Assembly (NCBI GenBank): GCA_016934745.1
Contig: JAFGSF010000053.1
Span: 69,325-133,324, forward strand
DNA from: Candidatus Aminicenantota bacterium
GTDB taxonomy: Bacteria > Acidobacteriota > Aminicenantia > UBA2199
Direction of reading: 5' to 3'
DNA: 64,000 nt
Shown here: piece by piece, positions 23,879-33,411 of the stretch
How the letters are laid out: each line of letters begins with the position of its first letter
Position numbering within the stretch: the first letter of the stretch is position 1
Translations under genes and position numbers: made by a program
The notes under the pieces: generated by a model
Database searches by the model: none
Told to the model about the DNA's origin: nothing
Seen by the model: only the letters and a program-made list of their open reading frames with translations

Positions 23879-25018
23879 CTAGCCGTAGAGTTCAACGGCG
23901 AGGGATTCGTCCAGGGCCTTCATGGCCATGGGCAGGACGATGTTCAGCAGCAGTCCCAGCCGATCTTTTAATCCCTTGAGCAGAAATCCCCATTGCAATT
24001 CGTCACGGACCACGATGAATGCCAATTGATCGCCATCAAGGTCCACCAGGTAGTATGCGCCCAAAGCGGGGAAGCTGCTGCCCTGCATGGAACTGATCAG
24101 AGATCTGGTAATGGCCGCAAATTGGGAACAGGCTAGCGGATTTGAGTTCCATCCGGCCAGTGATCGGCTGTTGCTGGAAAGAAAAATGTCGGTCATCACC
24201 AACTGGGTCGACAGGGCGCTGCGTACTTCGGTCACTCCCAGATTGAGTCTTTTCAGGTTCAGGATGAGCTTCCGATCCTGGCGGATGAGATGCAATGATT
24301 CAATGTTGCCCATGACCGCACTGTTTCCTTGCTTGCCAGGCTGAGTGGAGTCCATCTTTGTTGCGCCCGGCGCCGCCGACGGCAAGGTGGGGCCGGCCGG
24401 AAGATTGTCGGCGAACGTTTCAACGCTGATATTTTCCCAGGCGGCCATCTGCTCCCACGCCGAGCGTCCTGTGTGTGTGCCCGTGGCGGCGTCAATCAGG
24501 CCGCCATTGCGAAAATTCAAAATTCCCTGCTCGACTTCACTTGTGACCGTGATCCGGCCACTCCATTTTTCGAGGTTCAGCAAATGCATTAATTGCAGCA
24601 GTGAAAGGCTGTCACTGGCGGTTCGGGTTTTTCTCTCGTTCGCGGCCAGAATCAAGGCAATGCAATCGTCCAATTTGTCGTTTTTTTCAAAATAACGAAC
24701 CTGCGTGTATTCCTTGGCCTTTTCCTCGATCCGGGGCAGCAGGAAACCGTTGAAGATGAAGAGGGGAATAGCCGGGAATCCCTTCAGGATGCGCAAGGCG
24801 GACATGGTGGCGCCGATCTCACGACCGACGTCGATGACCACGGCGCTGACCGCCTGTTTCTCCAGATACGATCTTAACGAATTGATACCCGCTGTGACCA
24901 CCGAGAGGTGACGGCCGCTTTTGGCCAATGTTCGCAGCCTGGAAGCCACGCCCATTCCCGGCTTGCCTTTTTCACGGAAAACCAGGACTCGTTGGCGGGT
25001 GTTGTCTGGGTTCAGCAT
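23879..25018 (-). CDS. Degenerate-receiver DUF4388-roadblock-like protein, cassette copy 2
   Basis: 379 residues. Residues about 8-125 have the receiver fold but lack the acidic pair (RVLVFREKGK in place of the usual VDDE); only SAVVIDV keeps a central Asp. A DUF4388-like domain follows (about 140-210: SLLQLMHLLNLEKWSGRITVTS and QGILNFRNGGLIDAATG). The C-terminal 120 residues are roadblock/LC7-like (VMTDIFLSSNSRSLAGWNSNPLACSQF and RLGLLLNIVLPMAMKAL) and match copy 1. In sequence family terms these domains occur in gliding, MglA/MglB-related and chemotaxis-linked proteins. The start at 25018 gives the shorter reading; TTG 25048 is possible. Confidence 0.75.
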   Translation of the reverse strand: MLNPDNTRQRVLVFREKGKPGMGVASRLRTLAKSGRHLSVVTAGINSLRSYLEKQAVSAVVIDVGREIGATMSALRILKGFPAIPLFIFNGFLLPRIEEKAKEYTQVRYFEKNDKLDDCIALILAANERKTRTASDSLSLLQLMHLLNLEKWSGRITVTSEVEQGILNFRNGGLIDAATGTHTGRSAWEQMAAWENISVETFADNLPAGPTLPSAAPGATKMDSTQPGKQGNSAVMGNIESLHLIRQDRKLILNLKRLNLGVTEVRSALSTQLVMTDIFLSSNSRSLAGWNSNPLACSQFAAITRSLISSMQGSSFPALGAYYLVDLDGDQLAFIVVRDELQWGFLLKGLKDRLGLLLNIVLPMAMKALDESLAVELYG

Positions 25019-25106
25019 AAATGGCCTGGCTTCATGGGGCAGGGGCAACCGGTGCCGGCTGTCGTGTTGCGGCGGCCTGGTTTCCGGCGGCTGCGCGCAT
25101 TATTTT

Positions 25107-25304
25107 TTACTGCAAGTATTCGTCGATATTGATGCCCAGGATATCATTGGCGATTGCCTTGAATTTCTCGATAATTTCCGGTTTGTCCTTCATTTCCTCG
25201 GCGTCTTTTTTGGGAAGCCCGGTGGCTGTAGCCAATTTGATGCGGGCCGAGTTGCCGCCTTGGTCCTCAACGATTTTATAGATTTTTGCTAGTTTTTCGC
25301 CCAT
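25107..25304 (-). CDS. 65-aa small protein of the duplicated cassette, copy 1
   Basis: 65 residues, MGEKLAKIYKIVEDQGG to NIDEYLQ, helical and charged. It matches the copy at 23673-23870 in 27 of 65 positions. The middle RIKLATATGLPKKDAEEMKDK might form a helix-turn-helix-like turn, but with only two sequences this is weak. GGAG-7 nt-ATG is its ribosome-binding site. It begins 19 bp after the receiver/DUF4388 gene and is followed after 88 bp by the second cassette. Confidence 0.7.
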   Translation of the reverse strand: MGEKLAKIYKIVEDQGGNSARIKLATATGLPKKDAEEMKDKPEIIEKFKAIANDILGINIDEYLQ

Positions 25305-25323
25305 TTTTTTCTCCTGCGTACCA

Positions 25324-26475
25324 TTAATTGCTGGTGATGGCATCCTCGAAGGCGGCGATGGCCTTGGGCAGTGCGATGTTCAGCAGAAGTCCGAGCTGGG
25401 CCTTTTTACCGTCAATTAGCATGCCCCAAATGAAATCGCCCATGGGGATCAGCACCACCATTTTTGCGTCGACCAGGTCGAACAGGCAATATTTTCCCAA
25501 AATGGGAAATCCAGATTCCTTCAGTGCCCTATTGGTCGAGGTGATGATCTGGCCGAACAGGGCGCAGGCGGCGGGGTTGGAATTGAACCCGGCCACGGAT
25601 TGCATGTCGGCCGTTCCGAAAATGTCGGCGGCCATCAATGCCCCTCCGAGACTCTCTTTCAGGGTCTCGATGGATTTGTTGAGTTTTGAAACGTTCATGT
25701 CTTCCTCCTTTTCAAAAATATTAATTTGATCTGCATTGTTCAAGGGTTCATATTCGATCACCGGTTCCACGCTGCGTTCATCCTTACGACGGAAACTTTC
25801 CATCAGCAATTCCTCAATGGAAATCCTGATCGTATCACCGTCCGGGACAAAATTTTCGTCCAGTTCAATGGTGACGTTTTCCCAGTCCAGGATTTCCAGG
25901 GCGGCATCGAGCCCCGATTGGTTTTTGCTGCGAGCGTTTTTCAATTCGCCGCCATGAATGCTCAGCGTGCCTGATTTTTCTTTGCTTTTCACTTCCAAGG
26001 TGCAGGTCATTTTTTCCATCCAGATGAGCTGCAGGAAAGAAGCCAGGGTGACGCCTTCGATACGGCTTTTTTTCTTGCGGCCCAGTTCCTGGAGGATGTG
26101 GTCGCGCAGTTCGTCGAAACCGATTGGTTTTTCCAGGTAGTGCAGGATGCCCATTTTCTTGACCTGTTTTTCAATCTGCGGTGATCCGAATGCGGTCATG
26201 ACAATGACGGGCACCTTGGGAAATTGGTTGTGTACCTGCGCGATCAGGGTAATGCCGTCCATTTCAGGCATGCGCAGGTCCGTGATCAGCAGGGCAATAT
26301 CGTGGGTTTTAAAAACTTCGAGCGCTTCCAAGCCGTTTTTCGCAGACAACATTTTGAAATGATGTTTTTTTTCATACGCTTTCAAGCCATCAGCGATGCT
26401 TTTGATGAAAAGTTTTTCATCATCGACAATTAAAATGTTCCTGGTTTCTTTTTTGGCTTGCTTCACGTTGTTCAT
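25324..26475 (-). CDS. Receiver-DUF4388-roadblock-like protein, cassette copy 1
   Basis: 383 residues. An intact receiver (about 8-128): NILIVDDEKLF, phosphorylatable Asp in LLITDLRMPEMDG, PVIVMTA and a final Lys in LEKPIGFDEL. A DUF4388-like domain (about 140-220: LASFLQLIWMEKMTCTLEVKS and GTLSIHGGELKNARS) follows. A C-terminal roadblock/LC7-like domain (about 275-383) contains ADIFGTADMQSVAGFNSNPAA and LGLLLNIALPKAIAAFED. A phosphorylation-controlled output through the roadblock domain is likely. It is the first gene of the four-gene cassette and lies behind a sigma-54-type promoter. Confidence 0.85.
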   Translation of the reverse strand: MNNVKQAKKETRNILIVDDEKLFIKSIADGLKAYEKKHHFKMLSAKNGLEALEVFKTHDIALLITDLRMPEMDGITLIAQVHNQFPKVPVIVMTAFGSPQIEKQVKKMGILHYLEKPIGFDELRDHILQELGRKKKSRIEGVTLASFLQLIWMEKMTCTLEVKSKEKSGTLSIHGGELKNARSKNQSGLDAALEILDWENVTIELDENFVPDGDTIRISIEELLMESFRRKDERSVEPVIEYEPLNNADQINIFEKEEDMNVSKLNKSIETLKESLGGALMAADIFGTADMQSVAGFNSNPAACALFGQIITSTNRALKESGFPILGKYCLFDLVDAKMVVLIPMGDFIWGMLIDGKKAQLGLLLNIALPKAIAAFEDAITSN

Positions 26476-26478
26476 AAA

Positions 26479-26493
26479 GCAATTATGTTGCCA
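26479..26493 (-). promoter_or_regulatory. Sigma-54-type -24/-12 promoter of the cassette operon
   Basis: Minus-strand TGGCAACATAATTGC: TGGCA and TTGC with 10 nt between GG and GC, the canonical spacing. The predicted start falls just inside the ORF next to the codon-4 GTG, so the true start could be that GTG, or a CATAAT -10-like box (26482-26487) ending 6 nt before the ATG could act as a sigma-70 promoter instead. Confidence 0.55.
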
Positions 26494-26552
26494 AATTAGA
26501 AATGGCATAAAGGAGCCTGTAGACTGGATTTTAAAGGTTAAAGAACCGAATC

Positions 26553-26600
26553 TGTCAATTGTTGATTGTCAAAAGTTGCCAACTTGTCAAAAAATGACAG
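26553..26600. promoter_or_regulatory. Candidate enhancer sites for the adjacent NtrC-type regulator
   Basis: Three TGTCAA boxes (26553, 26567, 26585) and the near-palindrome ACTTGTCA-AAAAA-TGACAGGT (26582-26602). They lie 60-110 bp upstream of the sigma-54-type promoter, the usual position for activator binding, and directly after the NtrC-type gene. Confidence 0.5.
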
Positions 26601-26611
26601 GTTTGTGGCAA

Positions 26612-27961
26612 TTAATGCTTGGGCAGTTTCTTTTTCAATGTATTGAGGGAAATGCCCAGAGCCTTGGCGGTTTTACTGTAATTATTGTTGAATTTCTTTG
26701 CCGCGAAAGCAAGGTAACGGCTTTCGATTTCCGCCAGCGGCAGAATGGCTTCATCCGCTGCGGTGCTGAACGGAGGAATGCGTTCGGGGCCAACAGTGGG
26801 AACCAGGTTTGCCAGCTGGAGGTTCTCGCCGTCCTGGGTGCGGATAATCGCCCGTTCGATGACATTGCGCAGTTCCCGTACATTTCCCGGCCAGGGGTAG
26901 CTGAGCATGGTATTCATATCCGGTTCGTTCACGCGCAATCTTCGCTGCGGGGCCATTTCCCGCAAAAACGCCTCGGCTAACAGCGGAATGTCCTCTTTCC
27001 TGTCCCTGAGCGGCGGCAGGTGAATGCGGAGGACGTTCAAACGGTAGTAGAGGTCCTCGCGAAACTCACGATTCTTTATTTTGTCTTCCAGGGGAATATT
27101 GGTGGCAGCCATGATCCGTACCTGGACCGGGTGGGATACGACGCCGCCGACACGGCGGATCTGCATCTCGTCGAGCACGCCCAGCAATTTGGCTTGCAAG
27201 TGAAAGCCCATCTCGCCGATTTCATCGAGCAGGATGGAACCGTTTTCGGCAATTTCCAGCAATCCTTTTTTTACGGAATGGGCTCCGGAGAATGCGCCTT
27301 TTTCATGTCCGAAAAGCTCGCTTTCAACAAGGTTCTCAGGCAGGGCGGCGCAATTGATGGCCATGAAAGGGCCGCGGCGCTGGCTTTGCTGGTGGATACG
27401 CCTGGCCAGCAGGCTTTTTCCGGTGCCGGTTTCACCGGTGAGCAAAACCGGCGCCGGGGTTTCGGCCGACGTACGGACCAGCTCTGATATCCGGGCCAGG
27501 CTGCCGGCGGCTCCGATCAAAGCCGCACGGCTGGAGCTGCGGTCATTTTGGTAATGGATGCTTTCCTCGGCCTTTTCCAATTCATTGACGCGCAGGCATT
27601 TATCGACGGCCAGCTTGAGCTCCTTCAAATCAAACGGTTTGGTCAGGTAAGAAAACGCCCCGTTTTCAATAGCTTGCATGGCATTTTTAAAACTGGGATA
27701 AGCGGTGATGAAAATGATCTTGGCTGTTTCCGAATAATTGATGATTTGCGGACATAGATCGCTGCCATTGCTATCGGGAAGTTTTTGGTCAAGCAAGATG
27801 ACATCGACATGGTGGCGGGCGCAGATATCCAAACCTTCCTTGCCCGAGTGGGCGATCATGACTTCCAGCGTGTCGCTGGCCAAAAATTCACGCGTCATCT
27901 CGCAGAGCAGGTGGTCATCATCGATGATCAGGACAAAATGCTTTGATCTTTCAGCGTTCAT
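26612..27961 (-). CDS. NtrC-family sigma-54-dependent response regulator
   Basis: 449 residues. Receiver domain (1-125: LIIDDDHLLCEM, Asp in VILLDQKLPDSNG, FITAYP, Lys in LTKPFDL). AAA+ domain (about 145-380: LTGETGTGKSLLARRIH, the sigma-54 contact loop GAFSGA in place of the usual GAFTGA, SILLDEIGEM, REDLYYRLNVLRIHLPPLRDRKEDI). C-terminal Fis-type HTH (about 410-449: NYSKTAKALGISLNTLKKKL). Ser for Thr in the loop is conservative. It shares an 11-bp overlap with the upstream kinase gene and probably activates the cassette operon downstream. Confidence 0.93.
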   Translation of the reverse strand: MNAERSKHFVLIIDDDHLLCEMTREFLASDTLEVMIAHSGKEGLDICARHHVDVILLDQKLPDSNGSDLCPQIINYSETAKIIFITAYPSFKNAMQAIENGAFSYLTKPFDLKELKLAVDKCLRVNELEKAEESIHYQNDRSSSRAALIGAAGSLARISELVRTSAETPAPVLLTGETGTGKSLLARRIHQQSQRRGPFMAINCAALPENLVESELFGHEKGAFSGAHSVKKGLLEIAENGSILLDEIGEMGFHLQAKLLGVLDEMQIRRVGGVVSHPVQVRIMAATNIPLEDKIKNREFREDLYYRLNVLRIHLPPLRDRKEDIPLLAEAFLREMAPQRRLRVNEPDMNTMLSYPWPGNVRELRNVIERAIIRTQDGENLQLANLVPTVGPERIPPFSTAADEAILPLAEIESRYLAFAAKKFNNNYSKTAKALGISLNTLKKKLPKH

Positions 27962-28970
27962 TGGCAGATGCCCCCGGCAGAGTCATGCGAACTTCCGTTC
28001 CCAGCTGGTGCTGGCTGGTGATTTCGATGGTTCCGTTCATTTGGGTCAGCAATTTTTTGGCGATGGTCAATCCCAACCCGATGCCGCGAGGTTTGGTGGT
28101 GAAAAAAGGCAAAAAGAGCTCCTTTTTTTTATGGTCGGCGATGCCGCAGCCGTTGTCCTGGATGATGATGTGAACCAGCGGAGCGGATGCTTCAATGCGG
28201 ATATCCAGGCTCGGGTCTTTAGTCTCGGCCATGGCGGTCAGGGCGTTGCCCAGGATCTGCAACAGCACCTGGTGCAAGGCCCGGGGATCGCTCTGGCAGT
28301 GCAGGTGCGGCTGCAGGCAGGCCACGTTGACGGCGATATGCTTTTTTTCAATTTCAGGCCCGAGCAATTGCAGCAGATTGTCCAGCAGCGCCCGGATATC
28401 CGTGTTGCGCACGGTCAATTGTTCGAACATGTTGACGGACTTGATTGATTTCAGTAATTCCTCCAGGCGCTTGACCTCGCCGTGCAGGTTGACCAGGTAT
28501 TCGCGCCGGGTCACTTCGCTGTATTTGCTGAAGTTGTTGATCAGCACTTCCAGAGTCATTTTAATGGAGTTGACCGGATTGCCCAGTTCATGGGTCAGAT
28601 TGAAGAAGATATAATCGAGCATTTCAATCAGCTTGGTATTTTCGGCAATTTTCTGGGCATAGGTTTTTTCCGTAATCTCGCTGGCTAAAATCCAGTGCAG
28701 ACCGCTGGCCTGCGGGTAAATGGTAAAGCCGATGGTTTTAGCGGCAAGGTCCAATTTATGTTGGCTGGGCTTGGTAGCTGAAATCACCTCCGGGTCGGCC
28801 AGAAAGATTTTTTCAAGCTGGGAAAAATCGTTCGCCGTGCCGGCGGCGACGATATTTTGCATGGCCCGATTTTGAAATACGATCCGTTTTTCCCTGGCTA
28901 AAAAAGCGATGATGCCCAGGTCGATGTTTTCCAACAGCTCCAGCCAGGATTGATGAATGGGATAGTTCAT
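27951..28970 (-). CDS. PAS-containing cytoplasmic sensor histidine kinase
   Basis: 339 residues with no transmembrane segments. A PAS-like domain (about 5-105), then HisKA with the phosphorylated His at about 127 in FNLTHELGNPVNSI, and a HATPase domain with ILGNALTAM, IIQDNGCGI, and GLGLTIAKKL. NtrB-like in layout. ATG at 28970 has a ribosome-binding site (GAGGAAA); TTG at 28979 is possible but less good. The stop overlaps the start of the NtrC-type gene, so the two form a cognate pair. Confidence 0.92.
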   Translation of the reverse strand: MNYPIHQSWLELLENIDLGIIAFLAREKRIVFQNRAMQNIVAAGTANDFSQLEKIFLADPEVISATKPSQHKLDLAAKTIGFTIYPQASGLHWILASEITEKTYAQKIAENTKLIEMLDYIFFNLTHELGNPVNSIKMTLEVLINNFSKYSEVTRREYLVNLHGEVKRLEELLKSIKSVNMFEQLTVRNTDIRALLDNLLQLLGPEIEKKHIAVNVACLQPHLHCQSDPRALHQVLLQILGNALTAMAETKDPSLDIRIEASAPLVHIIIQDNGCGIADHKKKELFLPFFTTKPRGIGLGLTIAKKLLTQMNGTIEITSQHQLGTEVRMTLPGASANER

Positions 28971-29071
28971 TTTCCTCAAGTAAAAAAAACTTTTGGGTCG
29001 GCGCCGCGGCGATTCATTTTACAGACCTCGTTTGTCCAGGCGGTTTCTACCTGACATTCATGGACGAGATG

Positions 29072-29100
29072 ATTATAAGGAAAAACGATCTGAATTGCAA
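29072..29100 (-). promoter_or_regulatory. Sigma-70-type promoter of the kinase-NtrC operon
   Basis: Minus-strand TTGCAA, 17-bp spacer, perfect TATAAT, about 95 nt before the kinase start. Confidence 0.6.
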
Positions 29101-29158
29101 AAAAATCATTTGCAGCCTAATTTTCGAGAAATTATTGAATATATCTTTAATATAATTT

Positions 29159-32100
29159 ATGATTATGTTGATGAAGGAAATTATTTCCAGACTCGAGTCA
29201 AAACTGTTTACCCCCCCGGTTTTTAATGATCCGGATCAAACCCTGGTAGCCAGGCAGATCTTTTCTATTGTCCGGGCATTTATTCTGTCCGTGACGTTTC
29301 TGCAGATCATCCAGATCGCCATTGCTCCCACGCTTGGTTTGCACTTACTGTTGCTGCTGCTGGCGACCATTGCCGTCAGCTTCATCCTGCTTGAAATTAC
29401 CCGTCGCGGCCGGGTGCGCTGGGCAGCCGTGCTGCTGGTGGCGAGTCTATGGCTGCTCATCACCTATTTTTCTTGGACGGCCAGCGGCCTGGGAGCCCGG
29501 GCGGCCTGGGGATATTTTATCGTTGTTTTTATCGCCGCCATGTTGCTGGGACGGTGGGTCGGCCTGATCGTTGCCGTCCTTTGCAGCGCCGCGACCCTGT
29601 TCAATGCCTTGCTATCTCCCGACCGGTCGGGAGATCCCATCCGCTTTTGGTTGATAAATACTCTTTATCTGGCTGTGGTGCTCCTGCTGCAAAACCTGGC
29701 CAGCCGCTCCATCAAACAATCGTTATCCAGTGCTCAGGCCGAGTTGCGGGAGCGGCGTCTGGCCGAGGCGGCGCTGCGTGCCAGTGATGAACGATTCAAG
29801 CAGCTTTCTTCACTGACTTCCGAAGGAATCATGATCCAGGCCGATGGTGTCATTTTGGATGCGAACCAGGCTTTTGCGGAACTGGTCGGATACGAGAACA
29901 CAGATGACCTGATAGGAAAGAATGGCCTGAAAATCGTCTCCTTCACAGCGGAATCGCAGCAGCGTATTCGCTCCCATTTGGACGAATATTCCACCGAGAC
30001 ATACGAAATCGAAATCGTCAGGCCGGACGGTTCGTTGCTTTCAGCCGAGACCCATGGCAGGGAGATCACCTATCTTGGACGACAGGCGCGCCTGGTCACT
30101 ATGCGCGACATCAGCGAACGCAAGCGGGCTGAGAAGGAAAAAGAACAGATCATTTCACTGCAGAAGGCGACAATCGAATCGACGGCCGACGGCATCCTGG
30201 TCATAGACCATGCGGGCAAAATCACCGATTTCAATCAACGATTCGCCCAAATGTGGCGCCTGCCCGATGGCATCCTGGCGACACGCGACGATGACCAGGC
30301 GCTGGATTTTGTCCTGGGACAGCTGCTGGATCCGCAGGCTTTCATGGCCAAAGTAAAGGCCCTGTACGACACTCCCGATCAGGAGAGCTTTGACGTGCTG
30401 CATTTCAAGGATGGCCGATGTTTCGAACGCTTTTCCCGCCCGCAACTCATTGCCGGTCGGCCGGTCGGCCGGGTGTGGAGCTTTCGGGATATCAGCGTCC
30501 GCAAGCAGGCGGAAAAGGCCCTGCAGGAAAGCGAGGAAAAGTACCGCCAGACCATGAACGTGGCGCCGATCGGGATTTACATCGTCCAGGATCTGCTCTT
30601 CAAATTCGTCAATCCGGAAATGGCCAGGCTGCATGGTTACCAAGCCGAGGAGATGATCGGCATGAGCCCGCCGGATGTCTTGGTGGCTCCCGAGCACCGG
30701 GACATGATCCGCCGTATTCTGCTCAGCCGCCAGGCCGGTGTGCGCGGCACGCCATATGAAATCAAGGCCCTGCGCAAGGATGGGACCACGTTCCAGGCGT
30801 TGGTCTGGGGGCAGGGGCTCGTGTACGAAGGCAAGCCGGCGTCGGTCGGCACGCTGATGGATATCTCCGATCGCAAAAGTACGGAAGAGGCGTTGAAAGA
30901 GAGTGAGTACCGCTATCGAACCTTGTTCGAAGCGGCCAGCGATGCTATTTTCGTGATGAAAGCGGAGCGCTTCTTTGACTGCAACTCTAAAACCCTGGAA
31001 ATGTTCGGCTGCCGGCGCGAGCAGATTATCGGCCTCACTCCCGATCGCTTCTCTCCCCCCCTGCAGCCCGATGGCCGTGATTCGCATGAAAAAGCTCTTG
31101 AGAAAATCAATGCTGCGTATGCCGGTGCCTCCCAGTCTTTTGAATGGCTGCACTGCAAGGCGGATGGAACTCAATTTATGGCCGAGGTCAGCCTGAACAA
31201 GTTCTACCTCGGTGCGGATGTCCATCTGCTGGCCATCGTCCGGGATATTGCCGACCGCAAGGCTTTGGAGGAGCAGCTACGCCAGGCGCAGAAAATGGAG
31301 GCGGTCGGAATCCTGGCTGGTGGCATCGCCCATGATTTCAACAATATCCTATCCTCCATCGTCGGCTATGCTTCGCTCATGCAGATGCAGCCCGTTCTGG
31401 ACAAGAAATTGAAGGAATACCTGGACCGAATCCTCGCGTCCACCGAACGGGCGGCCAGTCTCACCCACAGCCTGTTGGCCTTCAGCCGCAAGCAGGCCAT
31501 CGATTTGCAGCCGGTCGATATCAATAACGCCATATTCGGATTTCACCAGGTGCTGGCGCGCATGATCGGCGAAGATATCGATTTCAAGCTTAACCTGGCC
31601 AGTGAAAGCCTGGTGGTCGATGCCGATATTCGCCAGATCGAGCAGGTGCTGATGAACCTGGCGACCAACTCCCGGGACGCCATGCCCCATGGCGGCAAGC
31701 TGACCATCACCACCCGTTCTGCGGTTCTGGCCGCAGAACAGGGTAACATTCCCAAAGGCTCCTATGCCGTCATTTCGCTTTCCGATACCGGAATCGGCAT
31801 GGACCATGAAATTCAAAGTCATTTATTCGAACCTTTCTTTACCACCAAGGAAGTCGGCAAGGGGACCGGGTTGGGATTGGCCATCGTCTACGGCATTGTA
31901 AAAAATCATCAGGGCTTCATCAAGTTGGAGAGCGAAGCGGGGCGAAGCACCACTTTTCACATTTACCTGCCCCTGAAAACTTTGACCGTCCGCAAGGGCA
32001 AGCGCAGAAAGCAGATGAAAATTCCCAGGGGTACGGAAACCATTCTGCTGGTTGAAGATGATGCCGCGGTCCGTCATGCGACCCGGGCCATGTTGGAGGA

Positions 32101-32398
32101 ATTCGGCTATACGGTGCTGGAAGCCGCCGATGGGCTGGAAGCGTTGACGGTTTTCGAGGCGCATCGTGACCAGGTTCGCTTGCTCCTGTGCGACTTGATC
32201 ATGCCCAAGAAGAACGGCAAGGAAACCCGGAGCGGTATCATGAAATTGAAACCCGACATAAAAACATTGTTCATGAGCGGTTATACCAGCGATATCATTG
32301 CCCGCAAGGGTATCCTGGAACCGGGGATGCACCTGCTTTTAAAACCCTTGCATCCGACGGCCCTGCTCGAAAAAATCCGCCAGGTTCTGGACTCGTGA
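29159..32398 (+). CDS. Membrane hybrid histidine kinase with multiple PAS domains and receiver
   Basis: 1079 residues. N-terminal membrane region (about 35-185, five or six helices), then four PAS domains (about 205-330, 335-455, 460-580, 585-705). The HisKA domain has Hyp-like [20 protein letters not shown] (His near 725), and a HATPase domain follows (about 820-940: [29 protein letters not shown]). A C-terminal receiver (about 955-1079: [11 protein letters not shown], Asp near 1012 in [22 protein letters not shown], Lys in LLKPL). A TATAAT box (29151-29156) is immediately before the ATGs at 29159, 29165 and 29171, so the mRNA may start there. No output partner is adjacent apart from the diguanylate cyclase. 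Confidence 0.9.
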   Translation: MIMLMKEIISRLESKLFTPPVFNDPDQTLVARQIFSIVRAFILSVTFLQIIQIAIAPTLGLHLLLLLLATIAVSFILLEITRRGRVRWAAVLLVASLWLLITYFSWTASGLGARAAWGYFIVVFIAAMLLGRWVGLIVAVLCSAATLFNALLSPDRSGDPIRFWLINTLYLAVVLLLQNLASRSIKQSLSSAQAELRERRLAEAALRASDERFKQLSSLTSEGIMIQADGVILDANQAFAELVGYENTDDLIGKNGLKIVSFTAESQQRIRSHLDEYSTETYEIEIVRPDGSLLSAETHGREITYLGRQARLVTMRDISERKRAEKEKEQIISLQKATIESTADGILVIDHAGKITDFNQRFAQMWRLPDGILATRDDDQALDFVLGQLLDPQAFMAKVKALYDTPDQESFDVLHFKDGRCFERFSRPQLIAGRPVGRVWSFRDISVRKQAEKALQESEEKYRQTMNVAPIGIYIVQDLLFKFVNPEMARLHGYQAEEMIGMSPPDVLVAPEHRDMIRRILLSRQAGVRGTPYEIKALRKDGTTFQALVWGQGLVYEGKPASVGTLMDISDRKSTEEALKESEYRYRTLFEAASDAIFVMKAERFFDCNSKTLEMFGCRREQIIGLTPDRFSPPLQPDGRDSHEKALEKINAAYAGASQSFEWLHCKADGTQFMAEVSLNKFYLGADVHLLAIVRDIADRKALEEQLRQAQKMEAVGILAGGIAHDFNNILSSIVGYASLMQMQPVLDKKLKEYLDRILASTERAASLTHSLLAFSRKQAIDLQPVDINNAIFGFHQVLARMIGEDIDFKLNLASESLVVDADIRQIEQVLMNLATNSRDAMPHGGKLTITTRSAVLAAEQGNIPKGSYAVISLSDTGIGMDHEIQSHLFEPFFTTKEVGKGTGLGLAIVYGIVKNHQGFIKLESEAGRSTTFHIYLPLKTLTVRKGKRRKQMKIPRGTETILLVEDDAAVRHATRAMLEEFGYTVLEAADGLEALTVFEAHRDQVRLLLCDLIMPKKNGKETRSGIMKLKPDIKTLFMSGYTSDIIARKGILEPGMHLLLKPLHPTALLEKIRQVLDS

Positions 32399-32433
32399 TT
32401 CCGTTCATTCGCCTTTGACAACCGGCGGGAATT

Positions 32434-33336
32434 TCAGCCGCAACGGATGGTATTCTTGCCGGCTCGCTTGCTCTGGTACATCAACCTATCGGCACGCTCG
32501 ACCAATGACTGCACGGTGTCTTCCGGTCGGGCCAACGTCGCCCCGCCCGACAAAGTGACCAGAATCGGTTTTTCATTTTTCCAAAAAAACGATTTTTCCA
32601 CCAAAAGGCGAAGTTTTGCGGCGGTTTTGCTCAAGGTTTCTAAATTGGCGTTGCGCAAAATAACAATGAATTCCTCACCACCCCAGCGGCCGACCTGATC
32701 AATGGACCGGATGTTAGCTTGCAGTGATCGGGCTGTCATTTTCAAAACTTTGTCACCGATACGGTGCGAATTCTGGTCGTTCAGCGCCTTGAAGTCATCA
32801 ATATCGAAAAAGATGATCCCGAAAGGCCAGTTGAATCTGTTTAACTCTTGCAGTCGCGTCTGCAGGTGGTTTTCCATGATGAGGCGGTTGGCAACTCCGG
32901 TCAAATGATCGGTCATGGCAATCTGTTGCAGTTCTGCCAAGCGTGTCTGTAGATCCAGTTTTTGCGAGCTGTCCACGAACATTTCGGCGGCGCCGATCAC
33001 TTGCTGGTTTTCATCCAGGATCGGGAAGACACGCACGCGCACCGGTATGCGGTGACCGTCCTTATGATGCAGGAAGATGTCGTTTTGGCGGGGTTGCCTG
33101 TCCATGATGGTTTTGGCCAGGGGGCAAAGCCCGGTGCAGAGCGACTGCCCCTGCTCATCAACATGAATCAGGATATTTGCGGAACAATTCTTGCCCAGCA
33201 CCTCGTTTTTAGTAAAGCCGCTGATCCTTTCAGCGCTTTTATTCCAAAAAGTTATCGACCGATGCCGATCGGTGAAATATATGCCTTCATCGACTTCTTC
33301 AAGCATGTGTTGCAGAAAACGGCTATTCACATCCAT
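32434..33336 (-). CDS. PAS-GGDEF diguanylate cyclase
   Basis: 300 residues. PAS domain (about 8-125: GIYFTDRHRSITFWNKSAERISG), a short coiled linker, then GGDEF (about 140-300): DHLTGVANRL, FFDIDDFKALND, and an active-site GGEEF in GRWGGEEFIVIL. An RxxD inhibitory site is not clear. It would make cyclic di-GMP on a PAS-sensed signal. It converges on the hybrid kinase, separated by 35 bp. Confidence 0.92.
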   Translation of the reverse strand: MDVNSRFLQHMLEEVDEGIYFTDRHRSITFWNKSAERISGFTKNEVLGKNCSANILIHVDEQGQSLCTGLCPLAKTIMDRQPRQNDIFLHHKDGHRIPVRVRVFPILDENQQVIGAAEMFVDSSQKLDLQTRLAELQQIAMTDHLTGVANRLIMENHLQTRLQELNRFNWPFGIIFFDIDDFKALNDQNSHRIGDKVLKMTARSLQANIRSIDQVGRWGGEEFIVILRNANLETLSKTAAKLRLLVEKSFFWKNEKPILVTLSGGATLARPEDTVQSLVERADRLMYQSKRAGKNTIRCG

Positions 33337-33411
33337 GGAATCCTGCTGATTTTTTCTTGATCTTCTGCATCCGAACCGGTCGGCGGCGGCAGCGAGCGCT
33401 GGATCACTGCT

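Noticed and set aside
26482..26487. Leaderless sigma-70 start for the first cassette gene as the only promoter
   Set aside because: CATAAT-N6-ATG fits that class, but no -35 supports it and the same bases make a correctly spaced sigma-54 promoter with activator sites upstream, so I list it only as an alternative.
30155..31225. Minus-strand ORF (356 aa) opposite the hybrid kinase
   Set aside because: Antisense of PAS domains with clear motifs; no ribosome-binding site and no recognisable domain.
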